A stretch of DNA of 38,965 bases, from the NCBI RefSeq assembly GCF_000338295.1, contig NZ_ANMO01000110.1, forward strand, positions 1-38,965, given 5' to 3'. The stretch is from Rhodopirellula europaea 6C. Lineage in GTDB: Bacteria; Planctomycetota; Planctomycetia; Pirellulales; Pirellulaceae. Within the stretch, counting starts at the first letter, position 1. Every line of letters starts with the position of its first letter. Below the pieces are notes generated by a model that was not told the origin of the DNA, searched no databases, and saw only the letters and a list, made by a program, of their open reading frames with translations. Below are positions 7,448 to 16,369 of the stretch, piece by piece. A program made the position numbers and the translations under genes.

Positions 7448-9847
7448 ATGGCGACTGGTACGCCGACGAACGGTCCAGATGACGCAGCCTTGTCATCCGA
7501 CTCAGGCACAGAAGAAGTTCGGCTGGAACAGTTTCAATATGACGACGGTATCGTCCGCTTGTTTGCGACGGCCACGATCGTGTGGGGCATCGTCGCTACC
7601 CTGGTCGGTTTGATCGTTGCAGTGCTCTTGGTTCTTCCGTCGATCACCGGAGGATTGCCTTGGTTTTCGTTTGCCAGGCTACGCCCTTTGCACACCAATG
7701 CCGCAATCTTTGCATTCGCGGGCAACGGAATTTTCGCCGCGGTCTACTACAGCACACAGCGTCTTTGCAAAGCCCGGATGTGGAGCGACGTTCTCAGTCG
7801 CCTGCACTTCTGGGGTTGGCAACTCGTCATTGTCCTAGCGGCCATCACGCTTCCTTTGGGTATCACTCAGAGTCGCGAATATGCTGAACTTGAATGGCCG
7901 ATCGATTTGCTGATCGCGGTCGTTTGGTTGTTCATTTTTGGTGGCAACTTCTTGATGACATTGATCAAGCGACGCGAGCGACATATGTACGTCGCATTGT
8001 GGTTCTACATTGCCACGATTGTGACGGTCGCATTGTTGCACGTGTTCAACAACTTGGTCATTCCCGCTGGTTGGTTCAAGGGCTACAGCGTTTACGCAGG
8101 GGTCCAAGACGCATTCATGCAGTGGTGGTATGGCCACAATGCAGTCGCCTTTTTCTTGACGACGCCCTTCTTGGGCTTGATGTATTACTTCCTACCCAAA
8201 GCCGCTGAACGCCCCGTTTTCAGCTACAAACTCAGCATCATTCACTTCTGGTCGCTGGTCTTCATTTACATCTGGGCTGGTCCTCACCACCTGCATTACA
8301 CCGCACTTCCTGAATGGGCCAGCACACTGGGCATGTTGTTCAGCTTGATGCTGTGGATGCCTAGTTGGGGCGGAATGATCAATGGTTTGCTGACTCTGCG
8401 TGGTGCGTGGCACAAAGTCGCCGCTGATCCGGTGCTGAAGTTCTTCGTCGTTGGCGTGACGTTCTATGGCATGAGCACCTTTGAAGGCCCGATGCTGTCG
8501 ATCAAATCGATCAACGCCTTCACTCACTACACCGACTGGACCATCGCGCACGTTCACGCGGGTGCACTCGGTTGGAATGGGTTCATGGTGTTCGGCATGC
8601 TGTACTGGCTGCTACCACGGTTGTTCCAAACCAAGATGTGGAGCGACAAACTGGTCAGCCTGCACTTTTGGACGGGGACCATTGGGATCCTGCTCTACAT
8701 CATCCCGATTTATGCCGCCGGCCTGATGCAAGGTTGGATGTGGCGAGCCATGGATGACACCGGCCACCTGATGTACCCGGACTTCATCGAAACAACTCAG
8801 TCCATCGTCCCACTGTGGTGGCTGCGAGTCGTCGGTGGCGTGCTCTACGTCAGCGGTATGTTGATGCTGGGTATCAATTCCATGATGACTTGGATGGGAC
8901 GCCCCGCCGAGTATGAAAACCCGGTCCATACTGCACCGCGTTTGACCAAGACCTACGTCGACCACACGCCTACTCCGACCAGTGCGATTGATGGTGCTCC
9001 TGTGCTGGAGCTTGGTAAGAAGGTCAGCGTTTGGAGCCAGATGGGATGGCACCGACGTTGGGAACGATTGCCAGTTCGCTTCACGGTCTTCACCACGATC
9101 GCCGTCGTGGTCGCCACTTTGTTTGAGGTGATTCCGACGTTCTTGATCCGGTCCAACGTGCCGACCATCGCGACGGTCAAACCATACACGCCGTTGGAAC
9201 TAGCCGGACGACACATCTTCGTCTCGGAAGGCTGCTACAACTGCCACTCGCAAATGATTCGTCCAATCGTCTCGGAAACGAAACGCTATGGCGAGTACAG
9301 CAAACCAGGCGAGTTCATCTACGACCGTCCGTTCCAGTGGGGCAGCCGCCGCATCGGTCCCGACTTGGCTCGTGAAGGTGGTAAGCAGAGCAGTTTCTGG
9401 CATTGGACTCACTTCGAAAACCCAGAAAACGTTTCTCCGGGAAGCGTGATGCCCGACTATGGGCATCTCCTGACCGAGGACATGAACTACGACGCGATTG
9501 CTCCACACGTCAAAGTCGCGGCCTATCTGGGCGCGGAGTACACCGACGAGGAGCTGAACAACACCGCCGAAGTTGCTTACAAGCAAGCGGAATACATCGC
9601 GGCAGACATTGTCGCGCAGGGTGGACCCGCGAAAGCTTACGAAAAGCAAGCGGTCGCACTGATTGCCTACCTGCAACGCGTCGGCGTGGACTTGTTCGCG
9701 ACGGAAGAACCAGCCGCGGAAGAAACCGCCGAACCAGCAGACACGGACACTGAATCGAGTGAAGAAACCGCTGAACCTGCGGTTGAAGAAGCGGCCCAAG
9801 CTGAACATGGTGACGGACCAAACCAAGACGCTTTCGTGGTGAACTAA
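7448..9847 (+). CDS. ccoNO: cbb3-type cytochrome c oxidase, fused CcoN-CcoO subunits
   Basis: This is the catalytic core of a high-affinity terminal oxidase that reduces oxygen to water and pumps protons at the cytoplasmic membrane. The N-terminal part, about residues 1-500, is CcoN. It is polytopic, with conserved histidines seen in 'LHTNAAIF', 'WYGHNAVAFF', 'GPHHLHYT' and 'IAHVHAGALGWNG' that bind haem b, haem b3 and CuB. A new membrane anchor near residues 538-570 begins the CcoO part. This carries one c-type haem site, CYNCH at residues 596-600, and the CcoO hallmark 'SQMIRP'. The C-terminal tail (after about 745) is rich in Glu, Ala and Thr. Separate ccoN and ccoO genes are usual; fused forms are known in some phyla. 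The ATG at 7448 follows GAGGA (7438-7442); an upstream GTG at 7349 gives an atypical extension. Confidence 0.95.
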   Translation: MATGTPTNGPDDAALSSDSGTEEVRLEQFQYDDGIVRLFATATIVWGIVATLVGLIVAVLLVLPSITGGLPWFSFARLRPLHTNAAIFAFAGNGIFAAVYYSTQRLCKARMWSDVLSRLHFWGWQLVIVLAAITLPLGITQSREYAELEWPIDLLIAVVWLFIFGGNFLMTLIKRRERHMYVALWFYIATIVTVALLHVFNNLVIPAGWFKGYSVYAGVQDAFMQWWYGHNAVAFFLTTPFLGLMYYFLPKAAERPVFSYKLSIIHFWSLVFIYIWAGPHHLHYTALPEWASTLGMLFSLMLWMPSWGGMINGLLTLRGAWHKVAADPVLKFFVVGVTFYGMSTFEGPMLSIKSINAFTHYTDWTIAHVHAGALGWNGFMVFGMLYWLLPRLFQTKMWSDKLVSLHFWTGTIGILLYIIPIYAAGLMQGWMWRAMDDTGHLMYPDFIETTQSIVPLWWLRVVGGVLYVSGMLMLGINSMMTWMGRPAEYENPVHTAPRLTKTYVDHTPTPTSAIDGAPVLELGKKVSVWSQMGWHRRWERLPVRFTVFTTIAVVVATLFEVIPTFLIRSNVPTIATVKPYTPLELAGRHIFVSEGCYNCHSQMIRPIVSETKRYGEYSKPGEFIYDRPFQWGSRRIGPDLAREGGKQSSFWHWTHFENPENVSPGSVMPDYGHLLTEDMNYDAIAPHVKVAAYLGAEYTDEELNNTAEVAYKQAEYIAADIVAQGGPAKAYEKQAVALIAYLQRVGVDLFATEEPAAEETAEPADTDTESSEETAEPAVEEAAQAEHGDGPNQDAFVVN

Positions 9848-9907
9848 CACAACTGCGAAACGTCAATTGTCTCCGAAGCCTCTCCAAAACTCCCCTGTGA
9901 GAACGAC

Positions 9908-10084
9908 ATGATCCGAGATCTAGTCAGCGCTCTCGATTATTCATCGTTTGCCGAATTGGCACTCGCTCTGTTTGTCATCGCTTTTGCCACGATGACTTAC
10001 GGAACACTCCGACTTTCCAAGAATGCAACTGATCGATTCGCATCGATTCCACTGAGCGACGAAGTGGAGGACCCACGACCATGA
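9908..10084 (+). CDS. ccoQ: cbb3 oxidase small subunit CcoQ-like
   Basis: This is a 58-residue single-span membrane protein. The hydrophobic segment 'FAELALALFVIAFATMTYG' is followed by a short charged cytoplasmic tail ending EVEDPRP. Its position between ccoNO and ccoP, its size and its single membrane span match CcoQ/FixQ, which stabilises the oxidase complex. The stop codon overlaps the ccoP start (ATGA at 10081-10084), so the two are probably translationally coupled, and the ribosome site for ccoP (GGAGG, about 10066-10070) lies inside this gene. CcoQ sequences diverge strongly, so the name rests mainly on context and topology. Confidence 0.8.
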   Translation: MIRDLVSALDYSSFAELALALFVIAFATMTYGTLRLSKNATDRFASIPLSDEVEDPRP

Positions 10085-10698
10085 GCCAAGTGACAGAATA
10101 CGACAACGCTCCAAAGACCGATCACGCTTACGACGGGATAGAGGAATTCGACAATCCATTGCCGGGTTGGTGGAAGTGGTTGTTTGTTGCTTCGATTCTC
10201 TTCAGCCCGTTTTATTTCCTGTTCTATCACGGCGGAGCGGCCGGACGTTCGGTCGAAGATCAGTACGGGATCGCGTTGGCTGAAAACACCCGTTTGCAAT
10301 TCGCGGAAATCGGCGACTTGAATCCCGACGAGGCGACACTGGCCAGCTACATGAACAAACCCAACTGGGTTCGTGTTGGTCAGTCTGTTTTTAAAGCCAA
10401 CTGCATCTCTTGCCACGGTCGCGAAGGCGAAGGGCAGGTCGGTCCAAACCTGACCGACGAATACTACAAGAACGTGAAGAACATCGAAGACATCGCCAAG
10501 GTCATCATCAATGGTGCCGGTGGCGGAGCGATGCCGAAATGGTCGGACCGTCTGCATCCAAATGAGATTGTGCTGGTTTCCGCGTACGTCGCGACACTGC
10601 GTGGCCAGAACATCGAAAGCAACCGAGGTCCGGAGGGCAAGACAATTCCGCCGTGGCCTGAACCTGTTGAAGACGAACCCGAAACCCCCGAAGAATAA
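10081..10698 (+). CDS. ccoP: cbb3 oxidase cytochrome c subunit CcoP, mono-haem form
   Basis: This is a membrane-anchored c-type cytochrome that feeds electrons to the cbb3 core. It has 205 residues. The N-terminal FixP_N-like segment ('EEFDNPLPGWWKWLF') leads into one membrane span. A periplasmic cytochrome c domain follows with a single haem site, CISCH at residues 108-112, and a likely axial methionine in 'GAMPKW' near residue 150. Proteobacterial CcoP usually has two haem domains and about 290-310 residues; here only one CxxCH exists and the protein is correspondingly shorter. The tail is acidic and proline-rich. The start is fixed by the ATGA overlap with ccoQ and by GGAGG upstream. Confidence 0.93.
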   Translation: MSQVTEYDNAPKTDHAYDGIEEFDNPLPGWWKWLFVASILFSPFYFLFYHGGAAGRSVEDQYGIALAENTRLQFAEIGDLNPDEATLASYMNKPNWVRVGQSVFKANCISCHGREGEGQVGPNLTDEYYKNVKNIEDIAKVIINGAGGGAMPKWSDRLHPNEIVLVSAYVATLRGQNIESNRGPEGKTIPPWPEPVEDEPETPEE

Positions 10699-10709
10699 GA
10701 TTCAATCCA

Positions 10710-12227
10710 ATGTCCACCCGAGCATCGTTGCCTCTGTTCTCGCCTTCGCCTTGCAAGGTGTGCTATGCGGCGGATCGCGATGGGACATCGGGTGGAACGG
10801 GTGCGTCTGAAAACAACGATGCGTTGCTCAAACCAGACGAGCACGTGCTGAGCACGCTGGAAGCCGATGGCAGCCGCCGTTGGCTTCGGCCAAAGTTGTC
10901 GATGGGCGAATGGTGGAAGCGCCGCCGTGTGACCGCTTACATCTTGATGGTGGTCTTCGTTGCTATCCCACATTTGAGGATTGCAGGAAAACCTCTGATT
11001 TTGCTCGACATCGCCGCCCGCGAATTCACGGTGCTGGGCAAAACCTTTTATCCCACCGACACGCTGGTGTTGGCGTTGTTCATGCTCAGTGTCTTCGTGA
11101 GCATCGTCTTGGTCACCGCGATCACCGGGCGCGCGTGGTGCGGCTGGGCGTGCCCACAAACCGTCTACATGGAATTCTTGTTCCGCCCCATCGATCGCTT
11201 CTTCGATGGCACGGTTGGCAAAGGTGGCAAGCCCGCTCGCGGAATCAGTCCGGTTTGGCAAATTGCTCGCTTTGGCGTCTACCTCGTTCTCTGCATGTTT
11301 TTGGCTCACACGTTTCTTGCCTACTTCGTAGGCACCGAGAAACTTGCTCAGTGGGTCCGAAGTTCACCGATCGATCATCCGTCGGCGTTCCTCGTCATGG
11401 CGGGCACAACGGGATTGATGCTATTCGACTTTCTGTTCTTCCGAGAGCAACTGTGTCTCATCGCGTGCCCTTACGGACGTTTTCAATCGGTCATGCTCGA
11501 CGAGCAATCCAAGATCGTTGCCTATGACCCGGTGCGTGGTGAGCCTCGCATCAAAGGAAAACGAACCCACGATGATGAACGCGGCGTGGATCTCGTCCGC
11601 GGAAAGGCTGCCGGCGATTGTGTCGATTGTCATCAATGCGTCGTCGTCTGCCCAACCGGAATTGACATTCGCGACGGATTGCAAATGGAGTGCGTCAATT
11701 GCACTCAGTGCATCGACGCGTGCGATGACGTGATGGAAAAAGTCGGCAAACCGAAGGGTTTGATTCGCTTCAGTTCACAAGACGCCATCGCTCGCAAACC
11801 GAAGAAATTGCTGCGTGCTCGAACAATCATTTATCCAATCGTTTTAGTTGGAGTCTTCTCCGGCCTTGCCATGGCGATCTCCAGCAAGAGCGGGTTTGAC
11901 GCAAGGATTCTTCGCGGACGTGGGGCTCCTTATTCGCTGCTTGGTGCCAAGGAAGTTTCCAACGCATTCAATCTGCGTTTGGTCAATCGTACCGAGATCG
12001 CTCAGACGTATGAATTGTCAACAAACGACTCGAGTGTTGAGGTCGAGATCATTGACACCGACGCCCAACACCTTGAACCAGCCGAATCGAAACTGCTGCC
12101 GATTCGATTGAATTTCCCTTCCTCCATGACCATGGGCGACGGCAACGAATCGATCGAACTGACGGTCAAGGACCAAAGCGGCAACGAACGCATCATCTCT
12201 ATGAAGGTCCTGGGGCCACGCCGCTAA
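10710..12227 (+). CDS. ccoG: cbb3 oxidase accessory protein CcoG (FixG/RdxA family)
   Basis: CcoG is a membrane iron-sulphur protein implicated in copper reduction and delivery during cbb3 oxidase assembly. The 505-residue protein has about five hydrophobic spans. It has the 'GRAWCGWACPQTVYMEFLF' signature and two adjacent 4Fe-4S cysteine clusters ('CVDCHQCVVVCP' and 'CVNCTQCIDAC', about residues 304-345). A periplasmic C-terminal Ig-like domain (FixG_C) ends the protein. The first 30 residues are poorly conserved-looking and contain CKVC, so the exact start is less sure than the rest. It starts 11 bases after ccoP and stops one base before the ccoH start, placing it firmly in the oxidase operon. 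Confidence 0.94.
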   Translation: MSTRASLPLFSPSPCKVCYAADRDGTSGGTGASENNDALLKPDEHVLSTLEADGSRRWLRPKLSMGEWWKRRRVTAYILMVVFVAIPHLRIAGKPLILLDIAAREFTVLGKTFYPTDTLVLALFMLSVFVSIVLVTAITGRAWCGWACPQTVYMEFLFRPIDRFFDGTVGKGGKPARGISPVWQIARFGVYLVLCMFLAHTFLAYFVGTEKLAQWVRSSPIDHPSAFLVMAGTTGLMLFDFLFFREQLCLIACPYGRFQSVMLDEQSKIVAYDPVRGEPRIKGKRTHDDERGVDLVRGKAAGDCVDCHQCVVVCPTGIDIRDGLQMECVNCTQCIDACDDVMEKVGKPKGLIRFSSQDAIARKPKKLLRARTIIYPIVLVGVFSGLAMAISSKSGFDARILRGRGAPYSLLGAKEVSNAFNLRLVNRTEIAQTYELSTNDSSVEVEIIDTDAQHLEPAESKLLPIRLNFPSSMTMGDGNESIELTVKDQSGNERIISMKVLGPRR

Positions 12228-12228
12228 T

Positions 12229-12762
12229 ATGTCATCCCAAACCGAACTCAATCCATCCATGGAAACGCAGCAAAAGGAAGAGCGTCGCGCCAAGCGATTC
12301 TACATCTCTTTAGTTCTGTTGCTCTTCGCCATCCAAGCCACCATCCTAGGCACCGCGATCAAACTTGCGATCGGCGATCCCGCTTTGGCCGTGGTCCCGG
12401 ACTACCATCAAGCCGCTTTGAATTGGGATGAGTCTTATCGGGCGTCGTTGGCGTCTGAACGCTTGGGGTGGAATGTCGATGTCATCGTCTCAGATGTCTC
12501 AGACGCAAAGGGGCAACGAGCGATCTCTGTCGAACTGCACAACCAGCAAGGAAAATCGCTGGACGAATTGAACGTCAACGCGGTTGTCTATCGCCATGCC
12601 GATGCGGGTGCGTTCGAAGCGGTTGAATTGCAAAGCACGGGCGAAGGCCGTTACCTCGGGATGGCTTCGATGCCACAGCAAGGACTCTGGCAACTCGAAT
12701 TGACCGTCGATGGAGCGGGGGAACCGATGACCCTTTCTCGCACACTCGAATTGGAAAATTGA
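12229..12762 (+). CDS. ccoH: FixH/CcoH family oxidase assembly protein
   Basis: This 177-residue protein has one membrane span near the N-terminus ('FYISLVLLLFAIQATILGTAI') followed by a periplasmic beta-rich domain. The domain contains 'DPALAVVPDYHQAALNWDE', close to the FixH consensus in which a conserved 'P.YY..+L.W' stretch follows the span. FixH/CcoH is required for stable assembly of cbb3 oxidase and works with the copper ATPase CcoI. The start lies one base after the ccoG stop and the stop lies one base before the next gene. Sequence divergence makes the family call good but not certain. Confidence 0.85.
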   Translation: MSSQTELNPSMETQQKEERRAKRFYISLVLLLFAIQATILGTAIKLAIGDPALAVVPDYHQAALNWDESYRASLASERLGWNVDVIVSDVSDAKGQRAISVELHNQQGKSLDELNVNAVVYRHADAGAFEAVELQSTGEGRYLGMASMPQQGLWQLELTVDGAGEPMTLSRTLELEN

Positions 12763-12763
12763 G

Positions 12764-13585
12764 ATGTGGATGCTAGCCAGTGCCGTGGTCACGGCCAGTC
12801 TATTGGGCAGCATGCACTGCGTCGGCATGTGCGGACCGCTGGCGATTTGGGCCAGCGGTGCTGGTGAGAAACAACCAAAGTCGACGGTGATTTGGTCCAC
12901 GACGCTGTATCACCTGGGTCGATTGTCGACCTACGTGTTGGCTGGATTGATCGCCGGCACCATTGGCAGCTTGGTTGAAATCGGTGGCGAAACACTCGGA
13001 ATTCAATTGGCTGCCGCGCGAGTGGTTGGGACGATCATGATGGCCTTGGGCATTTGGAAGCTTTGGCAAATCGTTTCCGTTCGTCGTAGCACTGCAAAAC
13101 CGGTCACGCCATCTCGAATCAGTGGCGTGCTCGTCCGACTGCGGCCTCTCATTTTCAAATTGCCCGTCGCCGGACGGGCCCTCGCGATAGGCATGCTGAC
13201 AACGTTGCTACCTTGCGGATGGTTGTATCTATTTGCGTTGGTCGCGGCGGGAACGGGCCAAACACTCAATGGTGGTCTGGTGATGGCGGCGTTCTGGCTG
13301 GGGACCGTCCCCGCACTTACCGCACTCATCGCGGGCACCCAATCGCTGTCTCGCCGCTTTACCAGATTCATTCCCGCCGCAGCAGCCGCGACGTTGATCA
13401 TTACCGGCGGTTACACCGCGTCGGGCCGAGGCTTCGCTGATTTGAACTCATTGTCTGACATTCGTGCTGATGTGGATTTGGATTTGAATGGTACCAACTC
13501 GCAGCAAACACTTTCCGAACTGACCGAGACGCCACTTCCGTGCTGCTGCGCCGAAGGCATCCCCTGCGAAACGCCGCAAGAGTGA
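12764..13585 (+). CDS. SafE/TauE-like (DsbD_2, COG2836) membrane protein with Cys-rich tail
   Basis: This 273-residue polytopic membrane protein begins 'LLGSMHCVGMCGPLA', the signature of the COG2836 group often encoded inside cbb3 and copper clusters. About six hydrophobic segments follow, with a second cysteine site in 'LLPCGWLYLF'. Such proteins are thought to take part in copper or redox handling for oxidase assembly; the direct substrate is not settled. The C-terminus is unusual: an Asp-rich hydrophilic stretch ends in 'PCCCAEGIPC', four cysteines in ten residues, which could bind metal. The gene sits between ccoH and the copper ATPase ccoI, supporting a role in copper supply. Confidence 0.85.
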   Translation: MWMLASAVVTASLLGSMHCVGMCGPLAIWASGAGEKQPKSTVIWSTTLYHLGRLSTYVLAGLIAGTIGSLVEIGGETLGIQLAAARVVGTIMMALGIWKLWQIVSVRRSTAKPVTPSRISGVLVRLRPLIFKLPVAGRALAIGMLTTLLPCGWLYLFALVAAGTGQTLNGGLVMAAFWLGTVPALTALIAGTQSLSRRFTRFIPAAAAATLIITGGYTASGRGFADLNSLSDIRADVDLDLNGTNSQQTLSELTETPLPCCCAEGIPCETPQE

Positions 13586-13594
13586 TGACACATC

Positions 13595-16096
13595 ATGCCT
13601 TCGAATCTCGATGCATCGAAGAACGCGGACGCTTCGTCGATGGCCGAAACCTCACTTCCCTGCGTGCACTGCGGTGAACCAACCGAGGTTCATCGCGATT
13701 CGGATCCGAAGACAGTCTTTTGCTGCAACGGTTGTCGCGGTGCCTACGAGCTGATTCATGGCTGGGGCCTGGAAGGCTACTACGGCCTGCGAGACCAATT
13801 GGCTGGCGGCGGGCAGCCGATTGACCGCGACGGGCAGCCGATCTCTGCGGACTCACTGTACGAACGATACACCGTCTTTGACCGAGCCGATTATCTGGGT
13901 GCATCCCAACCCATCGAGCAATCCGATGGAACGATGGTATGTGAGCTGGCCGTGCATGGACTGCACTGTGCCGCCTGTGCGTGGCTGATCGAAAACGTTG
14001 CCACTCGAACACCAGGTTGGCTGGATGCTCGTGTGAAGATGAGTGAGCACACGATGCGAGTTGTGTTTGATCCCAAGAAGATCTCACTCAGCCGAATCGC
14101 TCAACCGCTTGACCGGCTCGGCTACGAGTTGTCGCCGCTGCCCGAGCACCGTGAAGATCACTTTCGGCAAGAAAACCATCGGCTGCTGATCCAGATTGCC
14201 TTCGCGGGATTCTGTGCCGCCAACGCGATGTGGATTGCCATCGCTTTGTATGCCGGCGAAGCATCGGATGTCGAAGCCGAACATTGGTCCTTTCTGCGAT
14301 GGATGGGTACCGGGCTGGGATTGGCGGCGGTGCTTCTGCCCGGCCGGACGTTCTTTCAAGGTGCTTGGGCGTCGATCAAAACTCGAACACCGCACATGGA
14401 CTTGCCCGTTGCATTGGGTTTGACGGTCGGAACCGTTGCGGGCGTCATTGCGGCGATCACGGGGCAGGGCGAATCCTACTTTGATTCGCTGGCGGTGCTG
14501 GTTTTCTTGCTGCTAATTGGACGTTGGATTCAATTTCATCAACAGCATCGTGCGGCCAAAGCGGTCGATCTGCTGCTTCGAATCACACCTCGTCACACAC
14601 AGCGCATTCTGGCAAATGATCAGACCGAACTGGTGTTGGTCGACAATTTGCGACCCAACGATTCAGTGCGAGTGATGGCGGGACAAAGTGTTCCCGTCGA
14701 CGGAGTGATCCTTGGCGGCCAATCATCGATCGATCAATCATTGCTGACCGGCGAAAGCCTGCCAGTGTCGGTACAGAAAGGCGATTCTGTTTCTGCTGGA
14801 ACAGTGAACCTGCAGAGTCCGCTAGATGTTCGCGTGACGTCGGTCGGACGCGAAAGTCGCATTGGGCAGGTCATGCAATCGGTGGAAGAGGCGGCGGCGC
14901 AGAAAACTCCCATCGTGCAGCTTGCCGATTCGATCGGTGGCTACTTCGTTGTCATTGTCACTCTGCTGGCGATCGCAACGTTCTTTGCTTGGCTGGGCGA
15001 CGGATTTGGCATCGCGGCTTCTCACGCGACATCATTGTTGATCGTTGCCTGTCCGTGTGCGTTGGCTTTGGCCACACCGTTGGCAATCGCGGTCGCACTG
15101 GGAAGAGCGGCAAAGCGGAAGATATTGATTCGCGATGGTTCTTCGCTGCAGACATTGGCTTCCGTGGGAACCATTTGGTTCGACAAGACTGGCACTTTGA
15201 CCGAAGGCAAACCACGAGCCACCTACGTCGAGGGAGATGCATCCGCGATCGCTCATGCTGCAGCAATCGAACGACATTGCGAACATCCAATCGCAATCGC
15301 GATTCAGAGGGAAGCCAGCCGACGTGATCTCACCGTTCCGACAAACGCACAACTCGGTCAAGTCCACGTCGGTGGCGTTTCTGGCAACAGCGATGGACAC
15401 GCGGTTCTGGTTGGCAGCCTATCCTTCATGCAAGACAACCATGTTGTTCTCACGGAATCGATTCTCGCCGCATGCGAGCACTGCACTAATCAATCTGCCA
15501 GTCCCAGCATCATTGCAATTGATGGAATCGCATCATGCGTGCTCGCGATCAGCGACCCGCTCAAGCCCAACGTCGACCAATTCGTTGAATCGCTGAAACG
15601 ACGAGGTTGGCGAGTTGGCATCCTATCCGGTGACCATCCGAAAATTGTGGCTCATGTTGCCGAGCAATTGAATCTGGATGCCGCGCAGGCACTCGGGGGT
15701 TTGTCGCCGGAGGACAAATTGCAACACGTTCGCCACCACTCAAGTGGTTCGACGGTCATGGTGGGCGACGGTGCCAACGATGCTGCTGCCCTGGCGGCGG
15801 CCGATGTAGGAATCGCGGTTCGCGGTGGTGCCGAGGTCAGTCTGCAAGCCGCACCGATTTACATCGCTTCGGACAGCATGACATCTATTTCGGATCTGAT
15901 TGGTGCAGCACGGCGGACACAAGCTCTGATACGAACGGCGTTCGCCGCCTCACTCGGCTACAATTTGGTGGCGGTCGCTTTGGCAATGTCGGGACGAATC
16001 AGTCCCCTCGTCGCGGCGATCTTGATGCCGATCAGTTCGGTCACCGTGCTAGCACTCACGCTGGCATGGCCCATTTTTCGCGAAAAACAATCATGA
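13595..16096 (+). CDS. ccoI: Copper-transporting P1B-type ATPase CcoI/FixI
   Basis: CcoI exports Cu(I) across the cytoplasmic membrane for insertion into the cbb3 oxidase. The 833-residue protein opens with a cysteine-rich ribbon (C23, C26, C43, C44, C47) typical of the FixI group. A heavy-metal-associated domain follows with HCAAC (C125, C128). The membrane and catalytic parts carry TGES at 385-388, the ion-site CPC at 486-488, the phosphorylation motif DKTGT from D530, the 'CEHPIA' nucleotide-binding motif and GDGAND from 724. All P-type ATPase hallmarks are intact. The stop overlaps the ccoS start by ATGA, so the two are coupled. It could also serve other cuproenzymes, but the context makes oxidase assembly the main role. 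Confidence 0.95.
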   Translation: MPSNLDASKNADASSMAETSLPCVHCGEPTEVHRDSDPKTVFCCNGCRGAYELIHGWGLEGYYGLRDQLAGGGQPIDRDGQPISADSLYERYTVFDRADYLGASQPIEQSDGTMVCELAVHGLHCAACAWLIENVATRTPGWLDARVKMSEHTMRVVFDPKKISLSRIAQPLDRLGYELSPLPEHREDHFRQENHRLLIQIAFAGFCAANAMWIAIALYAGEASDVEAEHWSFLRWMGTGLGLAAVLLPGRTFFQGAWASIKTRTPHMDLPVALGLTVGTVAGVIAAITGQGESYFDSLAVLVFLLLIGRWIQFHQQHRAAKAVDLLLRITPRHTQRILANDQTELVLVDNLRPNDSVRVMAGQSVPVDGVILGGQSSIDQSLLTGESLPVSVQKGDSVSAGTVNLQSPLDVRVTSVGRESRIGQVMQSVEEAAAQKTPIVQLADSIGGYFVVIVTLLAIATFFAWLGDGFGIAASHATSLLIVACPCALALATPLAIAVALGRAAKRKILIRDGSSLQTLASVGTIWFDKTGTLTEGKPRATYVEGDASAIAHAAAIERHCEHPIAIAIQREASRRDLTVPTNAQLGQVHVGGVSGNSDGHAVLVGSLSFMQDNHVVLTESILAACEHCTNQSASPSIIAIDGIASCVLAISDPLKPNVDQFVESLKRRGWRVGILSGDHPKIVAHVAEQLNLDAAQALGGLSPEDKLQHVRHHSSGSTVMVGDGANDAAALAAADVGIAVRGGAEVSLQAAPIYIASDSMTSISDLIGAARRTQALIRTAFAASLGYNLVAVALAMSGRISPLVAAILMPISSVTVLALTLAWPIFREKQS

Positions 16097-16302
16097 GTGT
16101 TCTGTTCATCGCTCTGCCGTTGGCCCTCCTGCTGGGTGCGGGTGGAACAATCGCGTGCATCATGTGCATTCGAGGCGGCCAGTACGACGATTTGGAATCC
16201 CCCGCCGTTCGAATCTTGATCGACGACGAGCCGAAACCAAAGCAATCGAAGGCGACGAAAACAGCCGACACCGCCCATCCTTCCCAGGATCGCACACGCT
16301 GA
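16093..16302 (+). CDS. ccoS: cbb3 oxidase maturation protein CcoS
   Basis: This 69-residue protein has one N-terminal membrane span ('SVLFIALPLALLLGAGGTIACI') followed by 'CIRGGQYDDLESPAVRIL'. That matches the CcoS hallmark, a basic residue then G-Q-(Y/F)-D-D-L with P and R-I-L further on. CcoS is needed for cofactor insertion into cbb3 oxidase. The frame is open back to 16066, but the ATG at 16093 forms an ATGA overlap with the ccoI stop and gives the normal protein start. It closes the oxidase assembly set. Confidence 0.92.
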   Translation: MSVLFIALPLALLLGAGGTIACIMCIRGGQYDDLESPAVRILIDDEPKPKQSKATKTADTAHPSQDRTR

Positions 16303-16369
16303 ATTTTGAGCGAAATTTGGCTTGGTGGTGGCCGATAACAGGCTTATGAACCGCCACTTGCTCAAAATT
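16302..16369 (+). promoter_or_regulatory. Start-codon hairpin before the lipase gene
   Basis: AATTTTGAGC (16302-16311) is the exact reverse complement of GCTCAAAATT (16360-16369). Between them GTGGTGG (16325-16331) can pair with CCGCCAC (16351-16357), with one G-U pair. The apical loop then holds the weak AACAGG site and the ATG at 16346. The structure could modulate translation of the hydrolase or act as a weak attenuator at the end of the oxidase cluster. This is inference from pairing only. Confidence 0.4.
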
